Program-made: the position numbers and the translations under genes | The notes under the pieces: model-generated | The model's database searches: none | Told to the model about the DNA's origin: nothing | The model's input: only the letters and a program-made list of their open reading frames with translations | Assembly: GCA_958298945.1 (NCBI GenBank) | Contig: OY282605.1 | Location: 115,130,267 to 115,194,266, forward strand | DNA length: 64,000 nucleotides | Direction of reading: 5' to 3' | From: Atherix ibis | Taxonomy: Eukaryota; Arthropoda; Insecta; Diptera; Athericidae | In this document: in pieces, positions 34,641 through 45,185 of the stretch | How positions within the stretch are numbered: position 1 is the stretch's first letter | Layout: each line of letters begins with the position of its first letter

Positions 34641-36960
34641 TTAAAAGTCCTGCAAAAATTTCAAAAAAAGAGATATGATTAAATAAAATTATTTAATTGC
34701 TTGGTTCAAATTTTTCTAAATAATAAAGATAAAACAGAAATTAATTTATAAAATTTATAAAAAAACTACCAAATCAATTAAAACAAAACTTCTAAAGATA
34801 TACTCGTAAATAAGGTTTTTTACATTTTTATGCATAATTAAGAGTTGCAAATAAAGCTATGAGAGTTAGTCAATATTTTGCACCATTAATGGTGCTCATT
34901 ATATATCTTTAATGGACTATATTGCATTTAAAGGTAGTGTCAGTAATTTTATTAATAGATATTGTTTTATATTATGGGCATCTATTGCATAAAAATTTAA
35001 AGAAAAAATCAGAAAATCAAATAATGTGAATAGAAATATTTCTATAATATATGCACAATTATGCTATTTCGTAATTTTATCTCACTGTTTATTAAAATCA
35101 CTTTTGCATTTTTATATTTTATTTTAATATCTTAATAAACTTTGCAATTATTTAACTTTAATTCTATTGTATATGAATAAATAAATTTTAAATATTGTAT
35201 TTTTAGTATAATTTTTACATCATTTTAAAAATTCCATACGATATATGCAAAACGAGCTTGCTTCCTTCAACTATTATTAATTTGGTTTCACTTACAATTA
35301 TAATATTTAAAAATATATATAAATAATATAACATATTTCCAATAATATCTATTAAAAACTTTTTTTTCTTTCTGGTAATTGATATCATAATCTATATTTA
35401 TGGATAGTTCATTTTTAAATATCATGTGAAAATTCATTAATTATTTTTCTTTTTTTAAACAACATGATTATATCATTTAAAGAAATCTTTTTAGTTTTAT
35501 TTATTTTGAAAATATTCTTTATTCTTCATTAATTCGGCAATCGAAAAAAAAAATAACAAATTTCAAATATCAAATAGGATATATCAAATTCCATCATTTA
35601 TGTACGGCCCATCAAAACCATAAATAAACAAAACACTATATTAGTTTTTTATTCATTTTTATTTTTATTAATTTTCATTTATAAAATTTATTAGAAAAAT
35701 AATTATAATAAAAAATTATATAAACGATTTTTATTTTTTAAAAAAGAAGAAAATTTTCAAAAAAAACCGTAGAGATTAACAGAAAACTTTTATATTCACA
35801 GTTATTATGTAGTTTGCATAATCATTGCTTATTGAACTTTTGGGCTTGCATAATTTTTTATAATTATTTTTATAGTTTTTAATAAAAAAAATCTAGTATT
35901 TAGAAATTTGAAAAAAGTTGAGTAGTTAAATATGAATTCCTAAATAATAAAACAGCTTGAATGAAACTTTTCAAAGTTAATTGAATAATCGAAGATTAAT
36001 TAAGATATTTAAAATTGAAAAAAAAAATTCATTTAATTCGAATAAATATAATTTAAAAAGTTCACGTGAAAATTTTATACCATTTCTAGCAAAGAACATA
36101 CATGATATATAAAAATAATAACAACAAAAATTAGGAAATAATTAAAGTTTTTTTTTAGGGAAAAATTCAACAAAACGTCATTATATAAAAGCACATTGAA
36201 AGTACTATTATATAATATTTGCGAAAAGTAGCACTATTAATTAAAGACAGATTATCTTATTCAGGCAATCTTCTTATTAGCTATCGAGTCAGGTGGCTTC
36301 GTTTTCTCTTATTAACAACAAATCTTTTTAGTCCTTATCTTTTAGATGCAAGTACCCTTTTTTCTGTTCTGTTGTTAAATTTTCTACAAATTTTCAAGCT
36401 AAATTTATGCTAAAACAGGTAAAACTAATTTTTCAAGCTAAATTTTTGCTAAAACACGGAAATTTTTATCTTTTCACACGTAAGCTATTATAATAATCAC
36501 GTGACTTGTCCCACAGATTCATGTTAAAAGCAGCGCTTCTAACGATATTAGCAGATAAATTTATATATATATGTATTATAAATGGTATGATTATAGCGCT
36601 CTTAAAGTAATAACAATTTCTATTTTTTGGCCACTTAAAAAAAAACGTCAATTTTGTACTTATCACTTTTATTATGGTCACTTGAATTTTGTAAAATTTT
36701 TTGAGCATTACTATTATCGATATGATTAATTCTTTTATAAAAGTCTTATTCAATATTTGATCGAATGCAAAATATCATATTCATATTAATTTCAATTAAA
36801 TTTCGAAATCTTCTCTTAGATTTATCAATATCACTCGAATAATTCTAAGTCACTCAATCGATTGATAATTATTTTTAATTATATTATTATGCCGAGGTGA
36901 TTTAATAATATTATTAAAAATATTATTAAAGCCTTCTCTGAATATGAATATAATTAGTTT
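34641..36960. other. AT-rich intron DNA, nothing recognised
   Basis: No transposase motif, no coding-like stretch. ORFs at 36219-36413 and 36466-36753 have no domain. Confidence 0.55.
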
Positions 36961-37018
36961 AATGTTATTACGGTTTTCGAGTGACTATCTCTTGTTATTC
37001 GAAAACCGTAATACCATT
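36961..37018. repeat. Hairpin with 20-base arms
   Basis: Left arm 36961-36980 (AATGTTATTACGGTTTTCGA), 18-base loop, right arm 36999-37018 (TCGAAAACCGTAATACCATT). One mismatch. No TA-flanked ends or ORF around it. Confidence 0.85.
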
Positions 37019-38601
37019 AAGTCATTTATTATTATTTTATTTGTTTTTTTTGGATATTTCAACTTAGTTTATTTAAATAATTACTCTAAAATTTATTATT
37101 CCATTGTATTATGATAATACGAAATTCATCATTTCTGCTCTGTAACAATTATTTCAGCATCTAGAATAACTCATTCAGTATCTACGTGTATGTGTATAAG
37201 AAGCTGTCTCATTATAATACAAAGTCTTAAATTATTAATAATAATTTAAAATTGAAAAAATATTTTTTAATTTATAAAATATGCATTAATTTTCACTTAA
37301 TTTATGACAATCTGATAGAAGAAAAATTATGCAAGCACCTACAAATTTTTTATATGCTTTCATTTTTGCAAAAGAAATTTTTTCCTATATTTAATTGCAC
37401 TGTAAAAAAAAAATTTCAACAATATATTTTCCAGCAAATTATTTTATATAATATAAAAATATATACGATACAATATATATAAAAATAAAACTATATATAC
37501 ATATTTAAAGCATGATTTTTTCTAATATATTTTTATTGAAATTATATTTAGTTTTTTTTTATCAGATTGAATTTTTTAAGGAGAAAATATTATTTTGCAA
37601 TGAAATAAATAATTGCTTTTAATTTTTATATAGCATTTAAGATATTTTTACTAAAACAAAATAAAATATTTTTAAAATAAAATACAATAATTTTTATAAA
37701 TAGAATTTTCGAAAGTTTATTAAAATAGGAAATTTTTTCAGAGTTTCATATTTAATTCATTATTATTAAATGGGATATTTTCTAATGTATGTATTGAGCT
37801 ACGTTTTAATATCTAATAGATACTATAACGAAAATTAATATATAATAATTACGATATAAATTAGATTTGTAAGGTGAGATAATAGTATTGTTCAGTTATA
37901 AACGATTGTGTTGTTGTTATATTGAAAATTTAGATGTAAAGAGTGCTTAAGGGATGTTTACTGTCTAAATAACCTAAACTAAATGGATGTGCCAGAAATT
38001 CTGAAATTCACTATAGGTGGCTAAAGTTCTTGGAGATATAATTAGGCTATAAATTGCACAGTTATTAAAGCATTTAGTCTAATTGCTCAATAAATTGGGA
38101 TAGCATTTCTTCAGTTAAACTAAGAGTAATTAGTTAAGATCCTCCAAGTATATGAAACGTGATCGCCCTTTACCTCGGAGGTTAATTCATATAATAAAAA
38201 AAAAGTGTTTTACTCAAAGAAAAAAAAATGGGATTACTTTAGGAAAGATAATAGTTTAAATAATATGCTTTTAAAAATATCTTTTCCTATGACAGTAAGC
38301 AACCCGTAGATTTTACGGGTCAAATTAAATAAATGAGCAAAAAAAAATTGTTTTTTATAATTTATATTAATTTTGAACTTAAATATTGCAAAAAATATAT
38401 TGTTTTTACAATTACTATTATTTTAAATGAAAAAAAAACAATTTCAAATTAATGCTTAAATTGGTTTTTTTTGGAAGAGCATTCAATGGTCTCTTACATA
38501 TTTAGATATTGATTTTTTTCTAAAAATTCAACTCCAAATCCTAATCGAGCCACCGTTTTGCTTCACGGTTGCTGCCGGCAGCATTTTTTCTTGAGCGCTT
38601 T
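37019..38601. other. AT-rich intron DNA, nothing recognised
   Basis: No motif found. Confidence 0.5.
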
Positions 38602-38746
38602 AGTAGTTTAGTTTTAATCAAATAAAGTACAGTCCAACTTTTTTTTTTAATTTCGAGGGCCAAAAAAAAAAGTCCTCAGTAGTTTAGTTTTGATCAAATA
38701 AAGTACAGTCCAACTTTTTTTTTTTAATTTCGAGGGCCAAAAAATG
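38602..38746. repeat. Two tandem copies of a 76-base unit
   Basis: AGTAGTTTAGTTTT.ATCAAA, AAAGTACAGTCCAAC, a T-run, then AATTTCGAGGGCCAAAAA occurs at 38602 and 38678. The copies differ by one A/G change and by homopolymer length. Confidence 0.9.
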
Positions 38747-38913
38747 GTTTTATAACCAGCACCTGTCATATAGACCAGCAGCACTAGATCGCCTTTTCAT
38801 AATATAATTCGAACCGACTTTGAGGTGCTATAGGTCTCCGATTCCAGTTAAAAAGTTCTTTAAATTTAACTGAAATTAAACTAATAACTTTTGGCCTATC
38901 AAAACGTATATAA

Positions 38914-39207
38914 TTATACAGGATAAGGTTTGGTTATAGCAAGAAAATAAAATTTATTCTGTACTGCTACATAAAGGGATGGAAATTTCATAATTTGGCT
39001 GTAGTTTCGGTTATTTGTTGGTCGCTTTAATTTAAAGTAGGTGGCGCGCAGATCAGTAGAGTTATATATAGAATTTTTGGATGGTGTTGGCACCTCTGGC
39101 AGTGAGTCCCGTGTGCTATAATGGGAGGCATTCGGTGGTATGCAGTCGAAAGGTTCAAGTGGTGATGTTGGGACATTTTTTATTGCCATTTTAATTTTAT
39201 TATACAA
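38914..39207 (-). other. 97-codon ORF of unknown meaning
   Basis: Minus-strand ORF with PTSPLEPFDCIPPNASHYST, then RDSLPEVPTPSKNS and DLRATYFKLKRP. It is less AT-biased than its surroundings and rich in Pro/Ser, which looks coding-like. I recognise no domain, and there are no transposase motifs, signal peptide or membrane segment. No matching neighbour exon was found. It could be a nested single-exon gene, an exon of an unseen gene, or transposon residue. Confidence 0.3.
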
Positions 39208-39309
39208 AATAAGAAATTAGCCTTTTTGTATAATAAAAAAAAGGAACTTGTCATCAAAAGTATAAAAGGTAATAACATTAAATTGTGTTATTACCACCAT
39301 CACCGCAAA

Positions 39310-40595
39310 AGAGGTCTGTTCAAAAAGTATCGCAAAAAGAATTTTGTGGTTTTTCAAATATGATTTATTTATTCATGAATATCTATTTTGTCCCCTTCAA
39401 AGTAATGCCCACCAGATATTATACACTTGTGCCAATTTTTTTTCCAATCCTCGAAGCACTTCGAAAAATCATTTTTTGTGATCTTGTTCAACTCCTCCTT
39501 CGATGCCGTCTTTATCTCCTCAATCGTAGCGTAGCGTCGTCCTTTTAAGGGGCTCGTCAGTTTCGGCAACAAGAAAAAGTCGCAAGGGCCCAGATCGGGG
39601 AAATACGGTGGCTGCGGCATTATTAGTGTGTTGTTTTTGGCCAAAAATGGCAAAAGCCAATTTTTGTTCTTCCACAAATCCGGGCGTTTCTGGCGGATTG
39701 CTTCGCGCAACTTGCGTATAAATTGCAGGTAATATTTCTTATTCACCGTTCTACCCGGTGGCAAGAAGTCATGATACACCACGCTCCTGTAATCGAAGAA
39801 AACTGTAAACAAAACCTTCACATTCAACAGAACTTCGCGCTTTTTTCGGTTTTGGCTCTTGCTTCGTACGGCAGCAATTGGGATGATTGAGCTTTGATTT
39901 CTACGTCATAACCATAAACCCATGATTCGTCATCAGTTATGACCCTTTGAAGCAAATTTGGGTCGTCGCGGACAGAGTCCAACAGCTCCTTAGCAATGTT
40001 AATGCGATGCTGTTTTTGGTCGAAATTGAGCAATTTTGGTACGAATTTCGCGGCGACCCGTCTCACGGCCAAATTATTGGTAAAAATCGAATGGCACGCG
40101 CCAATCGATATGTTTAAGTCCTGAGCAACTTCTCTAACGGTGATTCGACAATTGGCCAATACCATTTTCTTCACTTCATCAATGTTTTCGTCTGTTGTTG
40201 ACATGCTAGGGCATCCGGCACGCTTTTCGTCGTTCACATCTTCTCGACCCTCTGAGAACATTCTGTACCACCGATAAACAATGCTTCGCTCCAAGGTAGC
40301 TTCACTATATGCCAAGGTCAACATTCGAAATGCGTCTGCGCAATTAATTTTGTTTTTCACACAAAATTTGATACAGATTCTTTGATCCATTTTTTAGAAT
40401 GAGCAAAAATAGAAGACGTTCCAAAACACGTGCAAGCAAAGCAGCTGTCAAAAATTAACTGAATATTCAAAATGGCCGAACTTGTCGGCATAAGTGAGAG
40501 ACATGTGTACCAACATAAGCCATAAAAAAATCGAAAATCGAATATATGTAACCCGCGGAAATTCAAAATTCGCGATACTTTTTGAACATACCTCG
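39310..40595 (-). mobile_element. Family-2 DD34D mariner, longest copy (39-kb)
   Basis: Ends AGAGGTCTGTTCAAAAAG (left) and CTTTTTGAACATACCTCG (right, followed by TA). 1286 bases, the only copy here with N-terminal, middle and C-terminal parts together. It carries the in-frame 14-codon deletion of the second catalytic Asp. See the pseudogene entry for the protein. Confidence 0.93.
39369..40390 (-). pseudogene. Family-2 mariner transposase, deletion-bearing
   Basis: Cut-and-paste transposase by family; DD34D type judged from copies that keep the spacing. ORF 40390-39824: MDQRICIKFCVKNKINCADA (first HTH), YRWYRMFSEGREDVNDEKRA, TDENIDEVKKMVLANCRITV (second HTH), RRVAAKFVPKLLNFDQKQHR (linker), then VITDDESWVYGYD with the first Asp. 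About 2 bases are then lost and the frame moves to ORF 39827-39369: VFFDYRSVVYHDFLPPGRTV, KRPDLWKNKNWLLPFLAKNN, FPDLGPCDFFLLPKL (third Asp), KCFEDWKKNWHKCIISGG. The HHDNAPAH block that carries the second Asp should lie between NWLL and FLAKN and is absent. It cannot encode an active enzyme. Confidence 0.92.
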
Positions 40596-40712
40596 TAGCA
40601 GCAGTAAACATGCGCAGGCCGTTTTTCATTATTTAACGTTAAATAATATCCAAATTTTATACTCTTCCCTCTCCCTCCTCCAATAGTCAGAAAATATTTG
40701 ATATATTTTTAA

Positions 40713-41470
40713 AGGGTGTTTTTAAGAAGGATAGAATTTTGAAATGAAATAAAACATATCAAAATCGTAGTAATGGGCGATGATGTTGGCTTTATTGGGC
40801 AGATAATTTAAAGCAATTAGTTTTTAAATCTGATTTCACAAAAGCACAAACTGGAAGTCAAATTTTCGACTACTTTTTCCAGCAGTCGGGGCTGTATATC
40901 GGCAATAACGCGGCAAATGTTGGCTACCAAGCCGCCTATCGTCTCTGGTTTATCGGCGTATACTAGCGACTTCTCATATCTCCACAGAAAATAATCCGAA
41001 GGTGTTAAATCACACGATCTTAACGCCTGGAAAAAGGCCAATTCACAGGTCCATTAGGCGAAATTATGCGCTCATCGAATGTTTTCTTCAACAATATGTT
41101 GACACCGCAGCTCTTCCACATTAGTGTCATTTAATTGGGGAACGAAAAAAATAAGTAAGTATCGATATATAGCGCTCTCCATTCACTAACACATTCTGCC
41201 CGGCATCATTTTTGAAAAAATATTGACCGATGATTCTACCAGCTCATAAATCACACCAAATAGTGGTTTTTTGCGTATATAACGAGCTCAATATGGCTCA
41301 CTTTTACTTGTTGGCAAAGTGAAAATGAGAAACAAGAACGTATTCTTGTATAAATCTATTCATGAAGAAATTGTAAACCAAACTTAACATAAATGAGCTG
41401 TCAGCTGTCAAATTGGCTGTCGCTATAAAAAGTGCTGCCAATTAGAAAAATAATCCTCTACGAAGGGTGC
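40713..41470 (-). mobile_element. DD41D mariner of another family (GGGTGTTTTTAAG end)
   Basis: Left end GGGTGTTTTTAAGAAGGATAG at about 40715. The minus-strand ORF 41041-40817 has LRSCDLTPSDYFLWRYEKSL and VYADKPETI, the third-Asp region of DD41D elements. Further up, GGTAGAATCATCGGTCAATA and the reverse of the NVLVNGERYISIL region appear with stops. The right end contains TGTCAGCTGTCAAATTGG near 41402. The first-Asp block is not readable. Confidence 0.75.
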
Positions 41471-42248
41471 TTTATTACAAGAAAACAGAACATGTATTTG
41501 GGCTGTCATATTATACATAAAAAGAAATCTTATAAATTTACTATTTATTAAGATTTTAACCAAAGATTTCTTGAGAATGTGATAATCCATTTAAGATAAT
41601 TTAATTCCAGTAACTACTCGTATGTATGATATTAATTGATGAATACGTTTTCCCCATTGCCAGTTAATAAATTTCTAGTACATTTGTCTGCATTGATATC
41701 ATAAAATTTTCTAATTTCCGTTGCAATCATAAATCATATTGATTATTGCTTACGTACATGAAATCTTATTCGTAACCAATTACAATTTCTTAGTATTGAC
41801 TTCTTATCTCAAAATATGAATACTATATATTTATGAAAGGACATGTACGATATGGCATATATGAAAAGACCTTCTTCGACTTATATAAGGACAATCGTTA
41901 TTGATTGGTTTCATTAAAATAATTCTAATTTTAGGTTCTTTTATATTGTACAATATTTTTTAAATATTTGTTTGCTCAACATTTAGCAAATTATTCATTT
42001 GTATGATTTAATATTCTTAAATAAAAATCAATCAAATGTATTTTTGTAGGAGCTTTCTAAATGATAGGATAATTAAAAATAGGGAGAAGATCTCTGACAT
42101 TTTTGAATCTTTTAATTCTGCTACAATAAAAATGCTTTCAAAAACCATAAAGAGGAAAAATATATTTTTCGTTTTTAAAGAAAAACTATTTTAAAAGCAA
42201 AAAGGACATTTTAGTTAATATTGTTACTACAAGTAATATAATATTATA
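41471..42248. other. AT-rich intron DNA, nothing recognised
   Basis: No motif seen. Confidence 0.5.
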
Positions 42249-43502
42249 TCGGGTTATCTATTGCGTGGTCTGGAAGGTATACTAGGTCTGTTCAAAAAGG
42301 AACGCGAATTTTGTGTTTTTTCAAAAATTATTTATTTATTCATGAATATCTATTTTGTCCCCTTCAAAGTAATCCCCACCAGATATTATACACTTGTGCC
42401 AACGGTTTTTCCAATCCTCGAAGCACTTCGAAAAAGCATTTTTAGTGATCTTGTTCAGATCCTCCTTCGATGCCGTCTTTATCTCCTCAATTCTAGCGTA
42501 GCATCGTCCTTTAATGGGGCTCTTCAGTTTCGGCAACAAGAAAAAGTCATGGGGGCCAGATCTGGGGAATACGGTGGCTGCGGCATTATTAGTGTGTTGT
42601 TTTTGGCCCAAAATGGCAAAAGTCAATTTTTATTCTTCCACAAATCCGGGCGTTTCTAGCGGATTGCTTTGCGCAAATTGCGCATTACTTGCAGGTAATA
42701 TTCCTTATTGACCGTTCTACCCTGTGGCAAGGGGTACTCATGATTCACCACGCCCCTGTAATCGGAGAAAACTGTAAGCAAAACCTTCACATTCGACCGA
42801 ACTTGGCGTGCTTTTTTCGGTGTTGGTTCGTGCGGCAGCTTCCATTGGGATTATTGATCTTTGGTTTCTACGTCATAACCATAAACCCATGATTTTTCAC
42901 CAGTTATGATCCTCTGGAGCAAATTTGGGTCGCCGCTGACAGAGTCCAACAGCAAAGCAGCTGTCAAAAATTAACTGAACATTCAAAATGGCCGAACTTG
43001 CCGGCATAAGTCCAAATGGCCGAGTACCAACGTAACACCACAAAAAATCGAAAATCGAATGTACGTAACCCACGGAAATTCAAAATTCGCGATACTTTTT
43101 GAGCAGACCTCGTATTCCCGTCATTTGGCAGCTGTCGGACATGTATGTCATCCAATGTGGCCATAATGTGTCCCTTAACTATCAAAAAAACGCGTTAAAA
43201 TTTTAAATACTTATACATTTCGCGCCCTAATAGGAGACTAATTTCTTCAGTAATGAGGCGCATTTCCCACTCGGTGAATACGTCAACAAGCAAAATTGCC
43301 AGCTATGGGGCTCTGAAAACCCCCAAGTGATTGTATAAAAGCCATTGTATCCGCGAGAAGATGGCTGTCTAGTGTGTGTTTTGGTTTAAATTGGACATAG
43401 TCCTGTATTTCTTTGAAACGGAAAAGGGAAAAACACTTACTGTCAATTCAGAGCGCTACGGTCGTATGATAACCAACTTTTTTAAATATTAGGATAACCC
43501 AG
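42249..43502 (+). mobile_element. DD41D mariner, shortened and split by a nested element
   Basis: Left end TCGGGTTATCTATTGCGTGG at 42249; right end ATTAGGATAACCCAG near 43500. After removal of the 42282-43112 insertion about 420 bases remain. TCCCGTCATTTGGCAGCTGTC, TCCCTTAACTATCAAAAAAAC, then FFSNEAHFPLGEYVNKQNCQ at about 43233. The catalytic Asp of FSDEAHF is AAT (Asn). SENPQVIV, then LTVNSERYGRMITNFFKY, then straight to the terminal repeat: the second and third Asp regions are deleted. Confidence 0.88.
42282..43112 (-). mobile_element. Family-2 DD34D mariner nested in DD41D (42-kb copy)
   Basis: TA at 42280-42281 and 43113-43114. Ends CTAGGTCTGTTCAAAAAGG and CTTTTTGAGCAGACCTCG. 831 bases. 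The minus strand has the C-terminal half: IISGGDYFEGDKIDIHE, KTASKEDLNKITKNAFSKCF, SGPHDFFLLPKLKSPIKG (third Asp). The second-Asp block is deleted (LTFAILGQKQ region). At the first Asp the sequence encodes ITGEKSWVYGY, so Asp is Glu. The N-terminus is deleted from CTGTTGGACTCTG to the 5' leader GACAGCTGCTTTG. Confidence 0.92.
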
Positions 43503-44045
43503 AATTAATGTCGTATTATATGAATAAAACGTAAAGCGTAAACAACTCGAAATACAAGACACCCTTCGAACCCCACCATACACAACAAATGTTTTTTTGG
43601 TGAAGTCCGGGTCTTGGAGTTGGAATTGCCGTCTGTACAGGGGTTAACCACTGTTTCTTCAGTTCCGCTCTTGTTCACGCAAAACTTTGCATGCCGTGTT
43701 GCGTTCCGTCTTGTTGCGGTTGAACAACTTTTTTTTTTACAAAAAAGTAAAAAAAACTTTTCTGATTTTTTAAAGACATCTTTGAGTACTGGACCAGGAC
43801 ACACCTACCTTTTTCGATAATTCGCCAATAGTCATAGTTGGATTTGCTTCAATTTGAGCTTTTAGGGCTACATCGTCTACTAGACTATGCCGTCCTCCTC
43901 CGGGCACGTGTTCCAAATCAATGTTTCCAGTTTTAATTTGTTTAAACCAACGTTGACATTTCCTGACATTCAATATGTCACCATAAATATCACAAATATT
44001 TCTCGTGGCTTCACTGGCGTTTTTTTTCATTTGTAAAATACGACA
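43503..44045 (-). mobile_element. Mariner fragment (cecropia/Hsmar1-like N-terminus)
   Basis: Minus strand 44030-43770: KKNASEATRNICDIYGDILN, RKCQRWFKQIKTGNIDLEHV, then GGRHSLVDDVALKAQIEANP and TIGELSKKVGVSWSS, which is the paired helix-turn-helix of a cecropia-type mariner. After frame changes, TPRPGLHQKN and LLCVWWGSKGVLYFELF appear near 43620-43530, the region after the first Asp. The intervening first-Asp block and everything after FELF are missing. Confidence 0.75.
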
Positions 44046-44130
44046 TATGTAAAGAAATAATCCAAAATTACCTAAAAAGCCTCAACTCTTCAAAGAAATC
44101 TAATTAAAAATATTTTATTAATATTATATA

Positions 44131-45050
44131 GGGTTTTCGAATAAGAGTGATATGATTTCATTAAAAAAAAACACACAATTGTTAAGGAAATTCAAATGTT
44201 TTTTATTTAATGTGCAGTAAAATCGATACAATTAAGTTCTAAATAAAACGTCATTCAAATGGCCTCCACGACTTCTTTTGCAGGAACGAATTCGATGAAC
44301 CCAATTTTCAAGCACTTTTACCACTAAATCAAGTCGTATGTCATGAATCAATATTGACTTCTAAAACTTGAAGAGAGTCTGGTTTATTGCTAAAGACCAA
44401 TGACTTGAAATAACGCCACAAGAAATAGTCTAATGGTGTTAAATCACAACTTCTTGGAGGCCATTCAATGTCACAATTTCTTGAAATAATCGAATCTCCA
44501 AACTTTTCTCGCGATAATTCGGTTATTGCACGTGCTGTGTGGCACGTAGGCCCGTCTTGTTGGAACCAGATATTGTCAAGATCAACTTCTTCCAATTTCG
44601 GCCATAAAAAGTTGGTTATCATCGATCTATACCGCTCTCCATTGATAGTAACGGTGTTACCAGCTTCATTTCGAAAGAAGTACGGACCGATGATTCCACC
44701 AGACCAAAAACCACACGAAACTGTCAATTTAGGTGAATGTAATGGGTGTTCATGAAAAATTTATGGATTTTCTTCGCACCATAATCGTCAGTTTTATTTA
44801 TTTACCGCACCACTCAGATGAAAGTGAGCCTCATCAAAGAAGATGATTTTCTTAAAAAAATCGTTATCGTTTTCATGTTTACTTGATAATAAAATTGAAT
44901 AATTTGTAAACGTTGTTCTTGCGAATATCTCTCCATGATAAAATTGTAAACATAACTGAATACAATGAAAAAAAGACAAATCATGACATATTATACGTAC
45001 AAATGGCCGAAACGTCACTTAGAAATCATATCACTCTTATTGGAAAACCC
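44131..45050 (-). mobile_element. DD41D mariner with well-preserved ends (GGGTTTTC type)
   Basis: Ends GGGTTTTCGAATAAGAGTGA (44131) and the inverse TCACTCTTATTGGAAAACCC (45050) match at about 28 of 29 positions; TA flanks both. 920 bases. The minus strand has IIFFDEAHFHLSGAVNK (first Asp, near 44800). Then comes ORF 44727-44341: VSCGFWSGGIIGPYFFRNEA, NFLWPKLEEVDLDNIWFQQD (second Asp), GPTCHTARAITELSREKFGD, NCDIEWPPRSCDLTPLDYFL (third). There are 41 residues between the last two Asps, so DD41D is read directly. The N-terminus and C-terminus are trimmed and at least one frameshift exists. Confidence 0.92.
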
Positions 45051-45099
45051 TATATTTTATGTAGAATGGCAGTGCTCAAGCAACTTATATTATCATAAA

Positions 45100-45185
45100 A
45101 TTTGACCAAAATCTGAATTTAAAGTATGCGTTATTTAACTTTACTTTCTTAAGCACAAATTGGATAACTCTCTATTGATATAACC
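45100..45185 (+). mobile_element. DD41D 3'-tail remnant
   Basis: AAAATCTGAATTTAAAGTATG, TTATTTAACTTTACTTTC and GCACAAATTGGATAACTCTC match the tail of the 9-kb DD41D copy (10115-10190). Confidence 0.55.
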
